A stretch of 64,000 nucleotides of DNA from Gammaproteobacteria bacterium. Its GTDB lineage: Bacteria > Pseudomonadota > Gammaproteobacteria > Burkholderiales > Burkholderiaceae_C. The translations under genes were made by a program, and so were the position numbers. Positions 36,018-45,730 of this stretch are shown piece after piece (position 1 is the first letter of the stretch; each line of letters opens with the position of its first letter). Location: NCBI GenBank assembly GCA_018828125.1, contig JAHJWB010000019.1, positions 242,582-306,581 on the forward strand. Reading direction: 5' to 3'. A model generated the notes under the pieces. It did not search any database. It saw only the letters and a list, made by a program, of their open reading frames with translations, and was not told where the DNA came from.

Positions 36018-37102
36018 GCGCTGGCGCCCGCAACGGCCGCAGGCTGCTGTGCGTACTGGGTCTGAACCCAGTCGCGGTAAGAGCCGGTCTGCACGCTGGC
36101 GACCCAGTCGGCGTTTTCGAGGTACCACTGCACCGTCTTGCGAATGCCGGTATCGAAGGTTTCCGCTGGCTTCCAGCCTAGGTCACGTTCGATCTTGCGC
36201 GCATCGATGGCGTAGCGGCGGTCGTGGCCGGGGCGGTCCTTCACGTAGGTGATCTGGGTGCTGTAGCTCTGGCCGTCGGCGCGGGAGCGCAGTTCGTCGA
36301 GCAGGCTGCACACCATGTTCACGATCTCGATGTTGGGTTTTTCGTTCCAGCCTCCGACGTTGTAGGTCTGGCCGGGCTGGCCCGCATCCAGCACGCGGCG
36401 GATGGCGCTGCAGTGGTCCTTGACGTACAGCCAGTCGCGCACCTGCATGCCATCGCCGTACACGGGCAGGTTCTTGCCCGCGAGGGCGTTGACGATCATC
36501 AGCGGGATCAGCTTTTCAGGGAAGTGATACGGGCCGTAGTTGTTGCTGCAGTTGGTGGTAAGCACCGGCAGGCCGTAGGTGTGGTGCCAGGCCCGCACCA
36601 GGTGGTCGCTGGCGGCCTTGCTGGCGCTGTAGGGGCTGTTGGGTTCAAAGCTACGAGTCTCGACAAAAGCGGGATCCGTAGGCGCCAGTGACCCATACAC
36701 CTCGTCGGTAGAGACGTGCAGGAAGCGGAACGCCTCACACTCATCTTGCGGCAATGCACTCCAGTAAGCACGCACGGCCTCCAGCAGACGGAACGACCCG
36801 ACGATGTTGGTCTGAATAAAGTCTTCCGGCCCATGGATGGACCGGTCTACGTGCGACTCAGCTGCAAAGTTGACCACCGCACGCGGACGGTGCTCGGCCA
36901 ACAAGCGGGCCATCAGCGCAGTGTCGCCAATATCGCCCTGCACAAAGATATGGCGCGCATCGCCTTGCAGGCTGTCCAGGTTGCGGACGTTGCCCGCATA
37001 CGTGAGTTTGTCGAGGTTGACGACGGGCTCGCTGCATGCAGCAAGCCAGTCAAGGACAAAGTTGGCGCCGATGAAACCTGCGCCGCCGGTAACTAGAATC
37101 AT
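36014..37102 (-). CDS. rfbB: dTDP-glucose 4,6-dehydratase
   Basis: The product is 362 residues from [12 protein letters not shown]; an upstream in-frame start would add 30 unconserved residues. The NAD-binding motif [11 protein letters not shown] comes first. Further motifs are [39 protein letters not shown] (with the acid pair), [12 protein letters not shown] (YxxxK) and [19 protein letters not shown]. It makes dTDP-4-keto-6-deoxyglucose. It leads the operon rmlB-D-A-C and overlaps rfbD by four bases. The gap of 103 bases to the upstream reductase gene may hold the operon promoter. Confidence 0.98.
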   Translation of the reverse strand: MILVTGGAGFIGANFVLDWLAACSEPVVNLDKLTYAGNVRNLDSLQGDARHIFVQGDIGDTALMARLLAEHRPRAVVNFAAESHVDRSIHGPEDFIQTNIVGSFRLLEAVRAYWSALPQDECEAFRFLHVSTDEVYGSLAPTDPAFVETRSFEPNSPYSASKAASDHLVRAWHHTYGLPVLTTNCSNNYGPYHFPEKLIPLMIVNALAGKNLPVYGDGMQVRDWLYVKDHCSAIRRVLDAGQPGQTYNVGGWNEKPNIEIVNMVCSLLDELRSRADGQSYSTQITYVKDRPGHDRRYAIDARKIERDLGWKPAETFDTGIRKTVQWYLENADWVASVQTGSYRDWVQTQYAQQPAAVAGASA

Positions 37103-37205
37103 GGGTAGGCCGTTTTGAAATGCCTTGCGGCAAAACCTGTGATTATCCCACCCGGCCCGCCGACGGCGCCGTAAGAGTTCAACAGCAGACAAGTTCGCAG
37201 CAGGG

Positions 37206-39191
37206 TCAGAAATGAATGCCGCGCATCATCTGCTGTAGCGCAACCGCCTCAGCCGACAACTGCGGCTTGCTGCCCTTGCTGCCCTTGGCAGCGGTGGAAT
37301 CCGGAAACATGCGAAAACTGGTGTTCATGGCAATCTGCGCCACACGTGGCACCAGCGCATGCAGCACCTGCCCGGTAATGCCCAGCCGCGTGGCAATGCG
37401 AACGGGCTTGAAGATACAGGCCTGCGCAATCATGTCGGCCGCCTCCTCTGGCGCCAGAGTCGGCACGTTGTTGTAGATCTTGGTGGGCGCGATCATGGGC
37501 GTGCGCACCAGCGGCATGTTGATGGTGCTGAAGGTAATACCCTGATCTGCAAACTCGCTCGATGCGCAGCGTGTCCAGGCGTCCAGCGCCGCCTTGCTGG
37601 CCACATACGCTGAAAAGCGCGGCGCATTGGTCAGCACGCCGATGGAGCTGATATTGACCACATGCCCCTTGCGCTTGGCCACCATGCCAGGCAAAAAGCC
37701 CATGGTCACGCGCAGGCATCCGAAGTAATTGAGCTGCATGGTGCGCTCATAGTCGTGAAAGCGGTCGTAGCTCGACTCAATGGCGCGGCGGATAGAGCGG
37801 CCCGCATTGTTAATCAAAAAGTCCACCCCGCCGTGGTTGTCGATGAGCAACTGCACGAAGCGGTCGCAATCGGTCATGTCTGCAATGTCGGCAGCGTAGG
37901 CGATGAATTCGTAGCCCTTGGCCCGGGCCTCGGCGCATGCCTCGTCGAGCTTGGCTTGGTCGCGCCCGCAAATGACGGTGGTGGCGCCCGCCTCGGCAAA
38001 TTTGTGCGCTGCGGCCAGGCCGATACCCGACGAGCCGCCCGTAACCAGCACCACCTTGCCGCCGACCGTGCCCTTGAGACTGCGGTCGATAAACAGCTCC
38101 GGGTCCAAGTTGCGCTCCCAATAGTCCCACAGGCGCCACGCATAGTCCTTGAGGTTGGGGCAGGCCACGCCCGATCCCTTGAGCGCCGCCATGGTCTCGC
38201 GGCAGTCAAAGCGCGTGGGGTAGTTCACAAACGCCAGCATGTCCTCGGGCAAGCCCAGATCCTTCATCACAGCGTTGCGCACCCGGCGCACGGGCGCCAT
38301 GGCCATCAGGCTTTTCTTCACGCCCTTCGGGATGAAGCCTAGCAGTGCGGCATTGATGAACAGATTCATGCGCGGCGCATGCGCCGCGCGGCTGAAAATA
38401 TCCAGCACATCGCCCACGCGGTAACCCACCGGGTCCACCAGATGGAAGCACTTCTTGGCAATAAATTGCCGGTGGCTGATGACGTTGAGCGCGTTTACGA
38501 CGAAGTCCACCGGCACGATGTTCACACGCCCACCTTCCAGGCCTACGGTGGGCATCCACGGCGGCAATAGCTGGCGCAGGCGCTGGATCAGCTTGAAGAA
38601 GTAATAAGGGCCATCGATCTTGTCCATCTCTCCGGTGGTGCTGTCGCCCACCACCATGGCGGGGCGGTACACCGTCCAAGGCACCTTGCAGTCTTGGCGC
38701 ACGATTTTCTCGCTCTCGTGCTTGGTCTGGAAGTAGGGGTGATCCAGGCCCTCAGCCTCCTCGAACATGTCCTCGCGGAACACGCCTTCGTACAGTCCGG
38801 CCGCGGCGATCGAGGAGACATGGTGGAAATGCCCGGCATCCATGGCTTTGGCCAGGTCCACCGTGTTGCGCGTGCCCTCAATGTTCACGGCCACCTGGGT
38901 TTCTTCATCAGCGCCGAGGTCATACACCGCAGCCAAATGAAAGAAATGGTCGATTTGGCCTTTGAGCTTTTTGACGTCTTCACCTGCAACGCCGAGTTTC
39001 TTTGCCGTGAGGTCGCCGAACACCGGCACGGCACGGGTGGCACTCACACCCCAGAAGCTACGAAGATCGGCCACCTTGTCCGCACTTTCCTTGCGGATGA
39101 GGAAGTGCACGGTGGCCCCCTTGCGCTCCAGCAGCTTCTTGACCAGCCGCTTGCCAATGAACCCTGTTGCTCCCGTCACGAAATACTGCAT
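37206..39191 (-). CDS. Two-domain SDR fatty acyl-CoA/ACP reductase (fatty alcohol forming)
   Basis: The product is 661 residues from [13 protein letters not shown]. The N-terminal extended SDR domain (about 1-360) has [25 protein letters not shown] and [10 protein letters not shown]. The C-terminal classical SDR (about 375-640) has [25 protein letters not shown] and [11 protein letters not shown]. Total length, domain order, ending (MMRGIHF) and many stretches agree with my memory of the Marinobacter aquaeolei reductase that takes fatty acyl-CoA to fatty alcohol in two steps. In that bacterium the alcohols feed wax esters. Here the gene stands alone, divergent from a phasin gene, and no wax synthase is visible. 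Confidence 0.82.
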   Translation of the reverse strand: MQYFVTGATGFIGKRLVKKLLERKGATVHFLIRKESADKVADLRSFWGVSATRAVPVFGDLTAKKLGVAGEDVKKLKGQIDHFFHLAAVYDLGADEETQVAVNIEGTRNTVDLAKAMDAGHFHHVSSIAAAGLYEGVFREDMFEEAEGLDHPYFQTKHESEKIVRQDCKVPWTVYRPAMVVGDSTTGEMDKIDGPYYFFKLIQRLRQLLPPWMPTVGLEGGRVNIVPVDFVVNALNVISHRQFIAKKCFHLVDPVGYRVGDVLDIFSRAAHAPRMNLFINAALLGFIPKGVKKSLMAMAPVRRVRNAVMKDLGLPEDMLAFVNYPTRFDCRETMAALKGSGVACPNLKDYAWRLWDYWERNLDPELFIDRSLKGTVGGKVVLVTGGSSGIGLAAAHKFAEAGATTVICGRDQAKLDEACAEARAKGYEFIAYAADIADMTDCDRFVQLLIDNHGGVDFLINNAGRSIRRAIESSYDRFHDYERTMQLNYFGCLRVTMGFLPGMVAKRKGHVVNISSIGVLTNAPRFSAYVASKAALDAWTRCASSEFADQGITFSTINMPLVRTPMIAPTKIYNNVPTLAPEEAADMIAQACIFKPVRIATRLGITGQVLHALVPRVAQIAMNTSFRMFPDSTAAKGSKGSKPQLSAEAVALQQMMRGIHF

Positions 39192-39416
39192 GGAAAACTC
39201 CTCTGAGATTTCTTCATTCTTGCGCAAGGCATCGTCGCACCGATTCAGCACAAACCCGCGCAGCTTAAGGCCCGTGCCTGCTACTGGCTAGGTGCCACGC
39301 TCTACGGTTTTAGGAGCGCGCGCCTACACCCGCGGCGCATCGCGGCGTAAAGTGCGGCCATGCGTCAGAGGCGGACCGCCCTGGCAAACCCACCCAACCC
39401 GCATACCGGAGGCCCC

Positions 39417-40007
39417 ATGGTCAAAAAACTGCAGAAACTCAGCGCCGACAAGAAGAAGAGCAACGCCCAACTGTCCAGTACCGTCAAAGACTCCGCGCAG
39501 CAAATCTGGCTGGCGGGCCTGGGTGCATTTTCCAAGGCCCAGGAAGAAGGCGGCAAGGTGTTTGAGTCCCTGGTCAAGGAAGGCCTGACCATCCAACGCA
39601 AAACCCAGGCAGTTGCCGAGGAGAAGATCTCTGAAGCCACCAGCCGCGTGACCAACATGGCCACCGACATTGGCTCGAAGGCGCAGGGCCAGTGGGACAA
39701 ACTGGAAAACATTTTTGAAGACCGCGTGGCCAAGGCCTTGTCCAAACTGGGCGTTCCTTCTGCGCGCGACCTGGAAGCATTGAGCGCGCGCGTTGATGCT
39801 TTGTCCAAGGGCAAGGCCACCCCGGCCAAAGCTGCAGCCAAGCCTGCTGCCAAAGCCCCGGCAAAAAAGTCGCCAGCCAAAGCGGCCACCCCTCGCAAGG
39901 CGACGGCCAAACCTGCTGTGAAGGCAGCACCTGCCAAAAAGGCTGCAGCCAAGAAGGCTGCTACCCGTGCAGCGGCCGCAGGCACCAACGCTCCTTCGGC
40001 CAGTTGA
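39417..40007 (+). CDS. Phasin-like polyhydroxyalkanoate granule-associated protein (PhaF/PhaI type)
   Basis: The product is 196 residues from MVKKLQKLSADKK, with CCGGAGGCC just upstream. The N-terminal 125 residues form an amphipathic helical phasin region (SAQQIWLAGLGAFSKAQEEGGKVFESLVKEG), a PhaF/PhaI hallmark, ending in a leucine-zipper-like stretch (LGVPSARDLEALSARVDAL). The tail of about 70 residues is made of Ala/Lys/Pro repeats (AAKPAAKAPAKK and similar) resembling histone H1, which in PhaF binds DNA. The protein coats PHA granules and links them to the nucleoid. A strong terminator follows. No PHA synthase is in the window. Confidence 0.85.
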   Translation: MVKKLQKLSADKKKSNAQLSSTVKDSAQQIWLAGLGAFSKAQEEGGKVFESLVKEGLTIQRKTQAVAEEKISEATSRVTNMATDIGSKAQGQWDKLENIFEDRVAKALSKLGVPSARDLEALSARVDALSKGKATPAKAAAKPAAKAPAKKSPAKAATPRKATAKPAVKAAPAKKAAAKKAATRAAAAGTNAPSAS

Positions 40008-40060
40008 GCGCGCACTGGTAGCCGTTCGGGCCCTGCCCCACAACACGGCACCATGCCCAA

Positions 40061-40096
40061 AGGCCGACACGCTCACAGCGTGTCGGCCTTTTTTGT
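40061..40096 (+). terminator. Rho-independent terminator after the phasin gene
   Basis: AGGCCGACACGCT CAC AGCGTGTCGGCCTTTTTTG is a near-perfect 12-bp GC-rich stem with a 3-base loop and a T run. It lies 54 bases past the phasin stop codon. Confidence 0.92.
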
Positions 40097-40293
40097 TTTG
40101 CGGAAGCCTTGAAGCTGCTATACAAGCCGTGATGTATGCGGCCATGCAAGCAGCGCAACACGGGATGATCTGGTGCGAATCGCGGGGAGACCGCGCCCCG
40201 TCTCATGTCGCACTGCAGCATTTCTGCGTGAGTTAGAGTAGCCACCAGAGACATCGAAACAACGACACACAACGACGCGAAGGGTCCGCACTC

Positions 40294-40956
40294 ATGGTGA
40301 AGAAAGCGCCACGCCGCACCGCAGAACGCATCCTGGAAGTGACGTTAGACCTGTTCAACCGGTTCGGCGAACCCAACGTCTCGACCACCCTGATTTCGGC
40401 CGAGCTGCGCATCAGTCCCGGCAACCTCTACTACCACTATCCGGCCAAAGACGAGCTGATCAATGCACTGTTTGATCGCTATGAAACCTCGCTCACCGAG
40501 CTTCTGGCCGCCGCCGATGGCGTGCGCAATGTAGAGGACGCGTGGTTCTTCATGCACACGCTGTTCGAGCTGATCTGGCAATACCGCTTTCTGTACCGCG
40601 ACCTCAACGATCTGCTCTCCAAGAACCGGCGGCTGGAGACGCACTTCCAGGCCATCCTCAAGAACAAGACCCGCGCCGTGCGCACCATGCTTGATGGCAT
40701 GGGCCGCGCAGACACCTTGCACATCGACTCGCGTGAGTTGGAGGCCATCGCCACCAGCATGGTGGTGGTGCTGACCTACTGGCTCAGCTTTGAATATGTG
40801 CGCGACCCGCGCCGGGCACTGGAGCCAGAAAGCGCCCAGGCGGCCTTGTTGCGCGGTGCCCACCACGTGCTCAACCTGCTGATGCCCTACCTCGAAAGTG
40901 GTCAGCGTGCCCACCTGCTGCAACTGGTGGGCGCCTATAAGCCCATCACCAAATAA
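40294..40956 (+). CDS. TetR/AcrR family transcriptional regulator
   Basis: The product is 220 residues from MVKKAPRRTAE. The TetR HTH is at about 9-60 (TAERILEVTLDLFNRFGEPNVS, then RISPGNLYYHYPAKDEL). The ligand domain has aromatic-rich segments such as FMHTLFELIWQYRFLYRDLNDLLSKNRRL. Such SPGNLYYHYP-type regulators are often linked to fatty acid or PHA metabolism. It lies between the phasin gene and a TPR protein gene, and that context supports but does not prove such a role. The 197 bases after the phasin terminator should carry its promoter. Confidence 0.88.
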   Translation: MVKKAPRRTAERILEVTLDLFNRFGEPNVSTTLISAELRISPGNLYYHYPAKDELINALFDRYETSLTELLAAADGVRNVEDAWFFMHTLFELIWQYRFLYRDLNDLLSKNRRLETHFQAILKNKTRAVRTMLDGMGRADTLHIDSRELEAIATSMVVVLTYWLSFEYVRDPRRALEPESAQAALLRGAHHVLNLLMPYLESGQRAHLLQLVGAYKPITK

Positions 40957-41023
40957 ACCACCGACACGCCTACGCTGGCCTCGGCAAACACAAAGCCAAC
41001 AAGAACTTCAGGAGACAAACACC

Positions 41024-41800
41024 ATGGCCAAATGGACCCCCTTCCCCCACGCAGGCGACTACGCGTTTGACGCGGCCAGCATCAAGAAGCATTGGGCGCG
41101 GCTGCACAGCGGCGATGCAGAGCCCTGCCCCAAGGACACTGCGGTGCTGGAAGCTTGGGCGCTGTTTCACAACGGCGATTTCGAGAAGGCCGCCGCCGCG
41201 GGCCTCGCCGCGGGTGGTGCGGGCATCACGGTGGCGAACAAGGCCACCTCCATCTATGCAAACTATCTGGAGCAGAAAGAGAAGACAAGGCTGGATCTCT
41301 TTACCCAAGTGGCAGAACGTGCGGAGGCTCAGGCCGCAAGTGAACCCGACAACGCCAATGCCTGGTACTGGCACGCCTATGCATTAGGTCGCTACAGCCA
41401 GGGCATCAGCGTGGCCAAAGCCTTGGCCCAAGGACTGGGCGGCAAAGTGAAAGAGTCGCTCGAAAAGTCGATTGCACTGTCACCCAAACACGCGGATGCC
41501 CGCATTGCCCTGGGCGCATTCCATGCCGAAGTGATCGACAAGGTGGGCTCGCTGATTGGCGGAATGACCTACGGCGCCAAGAAGGACACCGGCCTCAAGC
41601 TTTTCCAGGAAGCCCTCAAGCTCAACCCGGGCTCGGCCATCGGCATGATCGAATATGCCAATGCCCTTGTGATGCTGGAAGGCGACAAGAAGATGCAGGA
41701 AGCCACCGTTCTTTATGAAAAAGCCGCCGCCAGCGAACCCGCAGATGCCATGGAGCGGCTCGATGTAGAAATGGCACGCGCCGAGCTCGAAGAGGAATAG
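41024..41800 (+). CDS. Cytoplasmic TPR-like helical-repeat protein
   Basis: The product is 258 residues from MAKWTPFPHAG, with TTCAGGAGAC eight bases upstream as ribosome site. The chain consists of TPR-like helix pairs: ALFHNGDFEKAAAAGLAAG, ANAWYWHAYALGRYSQGIS, SIALSPKHADARIALGAFHAEV and ALKLNPGSAIGMIEYANALVML. There is no signal peptide or membrane helix. A similar gene is commonly found in related comamonads, but I know of no function. It is 67 bases downstream of the TetR gene and probably co-transcribed. A scaffolding or chaperone-like role is only inferred from the fold. Confidence 0.75.
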   Translation: MAKWTPFPHAGDYAFDAASIKKHWARLHSGDAEPCPKDTAVLEAWALFHNGDFEKAAAAGLAAGGAGITVANKATSIYANYLEQKEKTRLDLFTQVAERAEAQAASEPDNANAWYWHAYALGRYSQGISVAKALAQGLGGKVKESLEKSIALSPKHADARIALGAFHAEVIDKVGSLIGGMTYGAKKDTGLKLFQEALKLNPGSAIGMIEYANALVMLEGDKKMQEATVLYEKAAASEPADAMERLDVEMARAELEEE

Positions 41801-41844
41801 CGCGCCCTTGGGCCGCGGCAGCCCAGCCTGCCTCCTGTTTGTGC

Positions 41845-42633
41845 CTACACAGCAGCAGCGGCTGGCGTCTCGGCAAACCGACGCGATGCAATCTCCAGCA
41901 GGCCGTCAAAAATCAGGTTGTCCACCAGCTCAAACGGCCGCGTCATGCTTGGCGCCATCTTCCAGCCCGCGCCGCCGGTCATCAGGCACGCGGGCTCCTC
42001 GCCGCAGTGCTGGATGACGTGCTGCACCATGCGCTCCACAGCGCCCGCAATCGCGTAGGTGCCACCACTGGTCAGCGCGTCGCTGGTATTGGTGGGGAAC
42101 ATGCGCACCTCGCCCGTGGGTACGTGCAGGCCTGCAGTGCCAGATTCGAGGGCACGCAGCATGATGCCGTGGCCCGGCAGGATGAGCCCGCCCATGAAAC
42201 GACCCTCGGCATCAATGCACTCCACCGTGACCGCCGTGCCCACCATCACCACCACGAGAGGCCGCGCTGGGCCTTGGGCCAGCACATGGTGGCGCGCGCC
42301 GATCATGGCCACCCAACGGTCCGAGCCCAGGCGCGACGGGTGGTCGTAGCCATTGGCAAGGCCTGCTTCCTGCGCAGATGACACGACCCACGAGGGCGAT
42401 ACGTCCCAGAGCTCCATCTGCTCTTGCACCCTGCGCTTGACGGCGTCGCCCGCCACCACACAGCCGAGCATGCGCGTGGGATGAGGCAGGGTGGCCCAAC
42501 TGCCTTCGGCAAGCCGGTCGACGTGGTCCAGAAACTCGGCGCCATGCGCGATGAGCGCAGCCCCGGGGCGGGGAGCGTCGTACAACGCCCATTTGAGACG
42601 GGTGTTCCCCACGTCGATGGCCATGAAAGTCAT
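41845..42633 (-). CDS. coaX: Type III pantothenate kinase
   Basis: The product is 262 residues. It phosphorylates pantothenate in coenzyme A synthesis. Family motifs are [15 protein letters not shown] (phosphate 1), [23 protein letters not shown] with the DRW core, [27 protein letters not shown] (phosphate 2, Thr-rich) and [13 protein letters not shown]. An internal ATG, three codons in, is also possible as a start. In this family the usual neighbour is birA, which is absent here. It reads away from the LysM protein gene. Confidence 0.93.
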   Translation of the reverse strand: MTFMAIDVGNTRLKWALYDAPRPGAALIAHGAEFLDHVDRLAEGSWATLPHPTRMLGCVVAGDAVKRRVQEQMELWDVSPSWVVSSAQEAGLANGYDHPSRLGSDRWVAMIGARHHVLAQGPARPLVVVMVGTAVTVECIDAEGRFMGGLILPGHGIMLRALESGTAGLHVPTGEVRMFPTNTSDALTSGGTYAIAGAVERMVQHVIQHCGEEPACLMTGGAGWKMAPSMTRPFELVDNLIFDGLLEIASRRFAETPAAAAV

Positions 42634-42812
42634 GCGGCGGATTATCCCGAGTTTTGTGCAATGGACTGAATCGGCGGTGACATGCAGGACTTCACGGCAG
42701 GCGCACGTCCCAACATTGTGAAGAATCGTTTCGCGCGTCTGTCCGACACGTGAGCGCAGGGCTTTGCCGCTACAGTGGTCTTCCTTGTTTCTGCAACATC
42801 AGGAGGTATGAC

Positions 42813-43301
42813 ATGGGTCTTTTCAGTTTTATCAAGGAAGCCGGCGAGAAGTTGTTCGGTGGCAAAGAGGCACAGGCAGCTACGGCCGCAGCCCCCACGC
42901 AAGACGAACTCAACGCCAAGGCAGCCAAGGCCATCGAGACCTACATCACGGCACAAAACCTGGGCGCGAGCAACGTGCAGGTGGTGTTTGACGGCACGGC
43001 AGGCAAAGTCACCGTAAAGGGCACGGCCCCCACCCAGGCCGCCAAAGAAAAGGTGACCCTGTGCTGCGGCAATGTGGCCAGCGTCACCAGCGTCGACAAC
43101 CAGATGGATGTGACAAACCCCGAACCCGACGCCCAGTACCACGACGTGGTGCGCGGCGATACGCTGAGTGCCATCGCCAAGAAGTTCTACGGCGACGCCA
43201 ACAAGTACCCGGCGATCTTTGAGGCCAACAAGCCCATGCTGACCCACCCCGACAAGATCTACCCCGGCCAGAAGCTGCGCATTCCGGCGCTTGCGAAATA
43301 A
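42813..43301 (+). CDS. lysM: BON/LysM domain protein (YgaU/Kbp type)
   Basis: The product is 162 residues from MGLFSFIKEAG. A perfect AGGAGG lies 6 bases upstream and decides the start. The first region, about 1-30, is the KEAGEKLFGG helix. A BON domain follows (about 35-105, AKAIETYITAQNLGASNVQVVFDG), then a LysM domain (about 110-160, YHDVVRGDTLSAIAKKFYGDANKYPAIFEANKPML). The architecture matches E. coli YgaU/Kbp, a cytoplasmic potassium-binding protein induced by osmotic stress. It is a lone gene, closed by a repeat-derived terminator. Confidence 0.92.
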   Translation: MGLFSFIKEAGEKLFGGKEAQAATAAAPTQDELNAKAAKAIETYITAQNLGASNVQVVFDGTAGKVTVKGTAPTQAAKEKVTLCCGNVASVTSVDNQMDVTNPEPDAQYHDVVRGDTLSAIAKKFYGDANKYPAIFEANKPMLTHPDKIYPGQKLRIPALAK

Positions 43302-43323
43302 GCTTCGGCCTTCAGGTCGTAAC

Positions 43324-43372
43324 TAGCTTCCAACGCTTGTGCACCAAGCGCTGGAAGTTATTTTTTTTATAG
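43324..43372 (+). repeat. Palindromic repeat copy acting as terminator of the LysM gene
   Basis: CTTCCAACGCTTG TGCAC CAAGCGCTGGAAG, followed by TTATTTTTTTTA, makes a 13-bp stem with one mismatch and a T run, 26 bases past the stop codon. The GCGCTT/AAGCGC core places it with the other copies in the window. Confidence 0.75.
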
Positions 43373-43416
43373 CGACCAAACCCAGGAATGGGCACGGCTT
43401 GAACTAGGGATGCCAA

Positions 43417-43506
43417 GCAAGGGCCGCCCCGCAGCGAGGGCATCGTCCCCCTTCTCGAATCGCGCAGCGATTCGAGAAGGGGGAAGCGGCACAGCCGCCC
43501 AGGGGG
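43417..43506. repeat. GC-rich intergenic repeat (type GCAAGGGCCGCCCC), copy 1
   Basis: It starts GCAAGGGCCGCCCCGC and contains a perfect 17-bp inverted repeat with a 3-base loop at 43447-43483 (CCCCCTTCTCGAATCGC arm). It ends GCACAGCCGCCCAGGGGG. A second, shorter copy lies at 49934. It separates the LysM gene from the convergent rhodanese gene. Confidence 0.85.
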
Positions 43507-43519
43507 TTGTCCTCAGTCC

Positions 43520-43936
43520 TCAGCCCTGCTTCCACGGCAGGCCGTGAAACCGCCAGCCACCCTTCTTGCCGCGCTGGCCGGCCGCATCGGCGTCGCCTTC
43601 AAAACCTTCGAGGATGTTGTACGCGGTGATGCCCAGCTCGGTGGCGCGGCGCGCGGCGGCAATGGAGCGCACGCCACTGCGGCACAGCAAAAGGGCCCGG
43701 GCGCCATCAGGCACTGCTGCGCGCATCTGCGCATCGAACTCGGCGTTCAGGGCCATGCCCGGCCACTGCTTCCAGGCCACGGGCACAGCGCCCGGCACCT
43801 GGCCTACCCACTCGCGTTCAGCGTCGCTGCGCACATCTACCAGCACAGCCTGGCCGGCCTGCACCCATTGCCAGGCCTGCTGAGGCGCGACGTCGCCTGC
43901 ATAGCCTTCGGCGGGGGGAATCGTTGGTTGGGTCAT
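43520..43936 (-). CDS. Rhodanese-like sulfurtransferase domain protein
   Basis: The product is 138 residues from MTQPTIPPAEG, a single rhodanese domain. QAWQWVQAGQAVLVDVRSDAEREWVG is the N-terminal CH2A-type motif, VPVAWKQWPGM the centre, and LLLCRSGVRSIAAARRATELG the active-site loop with catalytic Cys in CRSGVRS. YNILEGFEGDADAAGQRG and GWRFHGLPW end the domain. It is a cytoplasmic sulfur carrier of unknown target. It begins 13 bases after the YgjP-type peptidase stop. Confidence 0.92.
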   Translation of the reverse strand: MTQPTIPPAEGYAGDVAPQQAWQWVQAGQAVLVDVRSDAEREWVGQVPGAVPVAWKQWPGMALNAEFDAQMRAAVPDGARALLLCRSGVRSIAAARRATELGITAYNILEGFEGDADAAGQRGKKGGWRFHGLPWKQG

Positions 43937-43949
43937 CGTCAGAGTCCTT

Positions 43950-44939
43950 TCAATCCCACAAAGGGGCCGGTTCGTCACGCAGGCGGCTGCGCAGTTGCGC
44001 GTAGTCGGGCACCACCGTGGCCACCGTGTCCCAAAAGCGCGGGCTGTGGTCCATCACGCGCAGGTGGGCCAGTTCGTGCGCCACCACGTAGTCGATGATG
44101 GCCGGACGATAGTGCAGCAGGCGCCAGTTCAGGCGGATGGAGCCGTCGGCTTTTGCGCTGCCCCAGCGGGTGTTGGCGCTGGACAGGCGCAGGCTGGCCC
44201 ACTGCACGCCCAGCAGCGGGGCAAAGTGGTCGAGCCGGGCCGTGAAGTGGCGGCGCGCATCGCGCATCAACCAGGCCTGCACGGCGTCGCGGATCTGAAC
44301 AGGATTGGCGCTGTGCGGCAGGCCGATGTGCAGGGCTTTCGCTGTGATGGCGCCCTCTGGCTGCGCAACCGCCAGCGCACCGCCCTTGCCCGCAAACCCG
44401 TGGCTCGGGTCCAGCACCACGCTCAAAGGTTCGCCCAGGTAGGGCAACACGGCGCCATTGGCCCAGACGATGCGGCCGCCTTCCATGCGCTGCTGACGGT
44501 CGCGCGCTTCGGTCAGCTTGCGCAGGATCCAGTCCGATTTTTCGCGCAGCGCTGCGTCCACCGCGCCCAGTGTGACCCAGCTGGGCGCCCGCACTGCCAG
44601 CCCGTCGGCTCCCACCGTGAATCCAATGGTGCGGCGCCGCGCGCGTTGCAGGGCATAGGCCACTACGGCGTCGCCCAGCAGCACTTCGCGGCTGGCCTGT
44701 GGGTGGCGAAACTCTGCCGGGGACAGCAGCGATGGCAATGGAACCGCAGGCGCAGGGGGTGACAGCGGTCGATTGAATACTACTGTTTTAGGAGCTACCA
44801 GCGCTTGATCATCAAGCGCTGGAGGCGTTTTTGGCTTGAATTCTGCAGCATGCCCCCCCGGCAATGCAGCAGGTGCCGCCGCCGGTGAGGGCGCCGGATC
44901 GAAAAGGTCCAGCGCCAATTGCACAAGCCGCTGCATCAC
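43950..44939 (-). CDS. YgjP/DUF45-type metallopeptidase with repeat-derived segment
   Basis: The product is 329 residues. The conserved body (about 85-320) contains GFTVGADGLAVRAPSWVTLGAV and the zinc site VVAHELAHLRVMDHSPRFW, with His288, Glu289 and His292 as HExxH and a downstream His. The WGSAKADGSIRLNWRL block is also typical. These enzymes resemble SprT/M48-like peptidases, and their substrates are unknown. The first 80 residues are Pro/Ala-rich and disordered, and residues about 34-56 come from a palindromic repeat. It follows plsC by 5 bases. Confidence 0.88.
   Translation of the reverse strand: MMQRLVQLALDLFDPAPSPAAAPAALPGGHAAEFKPKTPPALDDQALVAPKTVVFNRPLSPPAPAVPLPSLLSPAEFRHPQASREVLLGDAVVAYALQRARRRTIGFTVGADGLAVRAPSWVTLGAVDAALREKSDWILRKLTEARDRQQRMEGGRIVWANGAVLPYLGEPLSVVLDPSHGFAGKGGALAVAQPEGAITAKALHIGLPHSANPVQIRDAVQAWLMRDARRHFTARLDHFAPLLGVQWASLRLSSANTRWGSAKADGSIRLNWRLLHYRPAIIDYVVAHELAHLRVMDHSPRFWDTVATVVPDYAQLRSRLRDEPAPLWD
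44773..44840. repeat. Palindromic repeat, copy inside the metallopeptidase gene
   Basis: CCAGCGCTTGAT C ATCAAGCGCTGG is a perfect 12-bp inverted repeat (44798-44822) with flanks GGAGCTA and GGAGGCGTTTTT. It is the cleanest palindrome of the family and lies in frame within the disordered N-terminal part of the protein. Confidence 0.85.
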
Positions 44940-44944
44940 GGTAT

Positions 44945-45730
44945 TTAGTTTCCGTGGGGCGCTTCGGTGTTGCGAGAGGCCGGGATCACCACAGCGGGGT
45001 ACGCGTCCGGGTCCAGGCGGCGCATCTCGGCTTCGATCCAGGCTTCCACCTCGCGCATCAACTCATCGGGCTTGCGGCCCACGCTGGAGATGGGCTTGCC
45101 GATGGACACATCCACCACGCCCGGGCGCTTGATGAACGCCTTGCGCGGCCAGACCTTGGCCGATGTGACGGCAATGGGTATCACGGGCGCCCCGGTGTCG
45201 ATCGCCAGGCGCGTGCCGCCGGTCTTGTAGGTGCCCTTTTGACCGCGCTCGATGCGCGTGCCTTCGGGAAACATGATGATCCAGACGCCTTTGGCCAGTA
45301 GGTCCTTGCCCTGCTGCACCACTTTGTGGAAAGCCTGCGTGCGTTGGTCACGGTCGATGTGGATCATGTCCAGCCGCCCGATGGACCACCCAAAAAACGG
45401 CACGTGCAGCAGTTCCTTCTTGAACACGTAGGCCAGGGGGTGCGGCATGATCGCGGGCATCAAAAAGGTCTCGTACGTGGACTGGTGCTTGACCAGCAGC
45501 ACGGCCCCTGCGTTCTCGCCCTGCGGCAGGTTCTCCATGCCCATGACGTTCGCACGCACGCCCAGAAGCACCCGGGCACTGCTGATGCACAGCGACAGCC
45601 ACGCCCGCGCGATGCGGTACAGCGGGCGACCCCGCATGCCGAACAGCGAGCCCAGCATGATGGCCAGCGTGTAAGGCACCACGGTGATGCCCATCCAGAG
45701 AAAGTGAATGAGGGAGCGGATAAAAGCCAT
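44945..45730 (-). CDS. plsC: 1-acyl-sn-glycerol-3-phosphate acyltransferase
   Basis: The product is 261 residues. It acylates lysophosphatidate to phosphatidate at the inner membrane. There is an N-terminal membrane segment (about 10-30). The first motif is LVKHQSTYETF, the HxxxxE variant that I recall as usual in beta-proteobacteria, instead of HxxxxD. FFGWSIGRLDMIHIDR, MFPEGTRI and APVIPIAVTSAKVWP follow. No Shine-Dalgarno is seen: the bases just upstream of the ATG belong to a repeat element. It is downstream of gmhB. Confidence 0.93.
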   Translation of the reverse strand: MAFIRSLIHFLWMGITVVPYTLAIMLGSLFGMRGRPLYRIARAWLSLCISSARVLLGVRANVMGMENLPQGENAGAVLLVKHQSTYETFLMPAIMPHPLAYVFKKELLHVPFFGWSIGRLDMIHIDRDQRTQAFHKVVQQGKDLLAKGVWIIMFPEGTRIERGQKGTYKTGGTRLAIDTGAPVIPIAVTSAKVWPRKAFIKRPGVVDVSIGKPISSVGRKPDELMREVEAWIEAEMRRLDPDAYPAVVIPASRNTEAPHGN

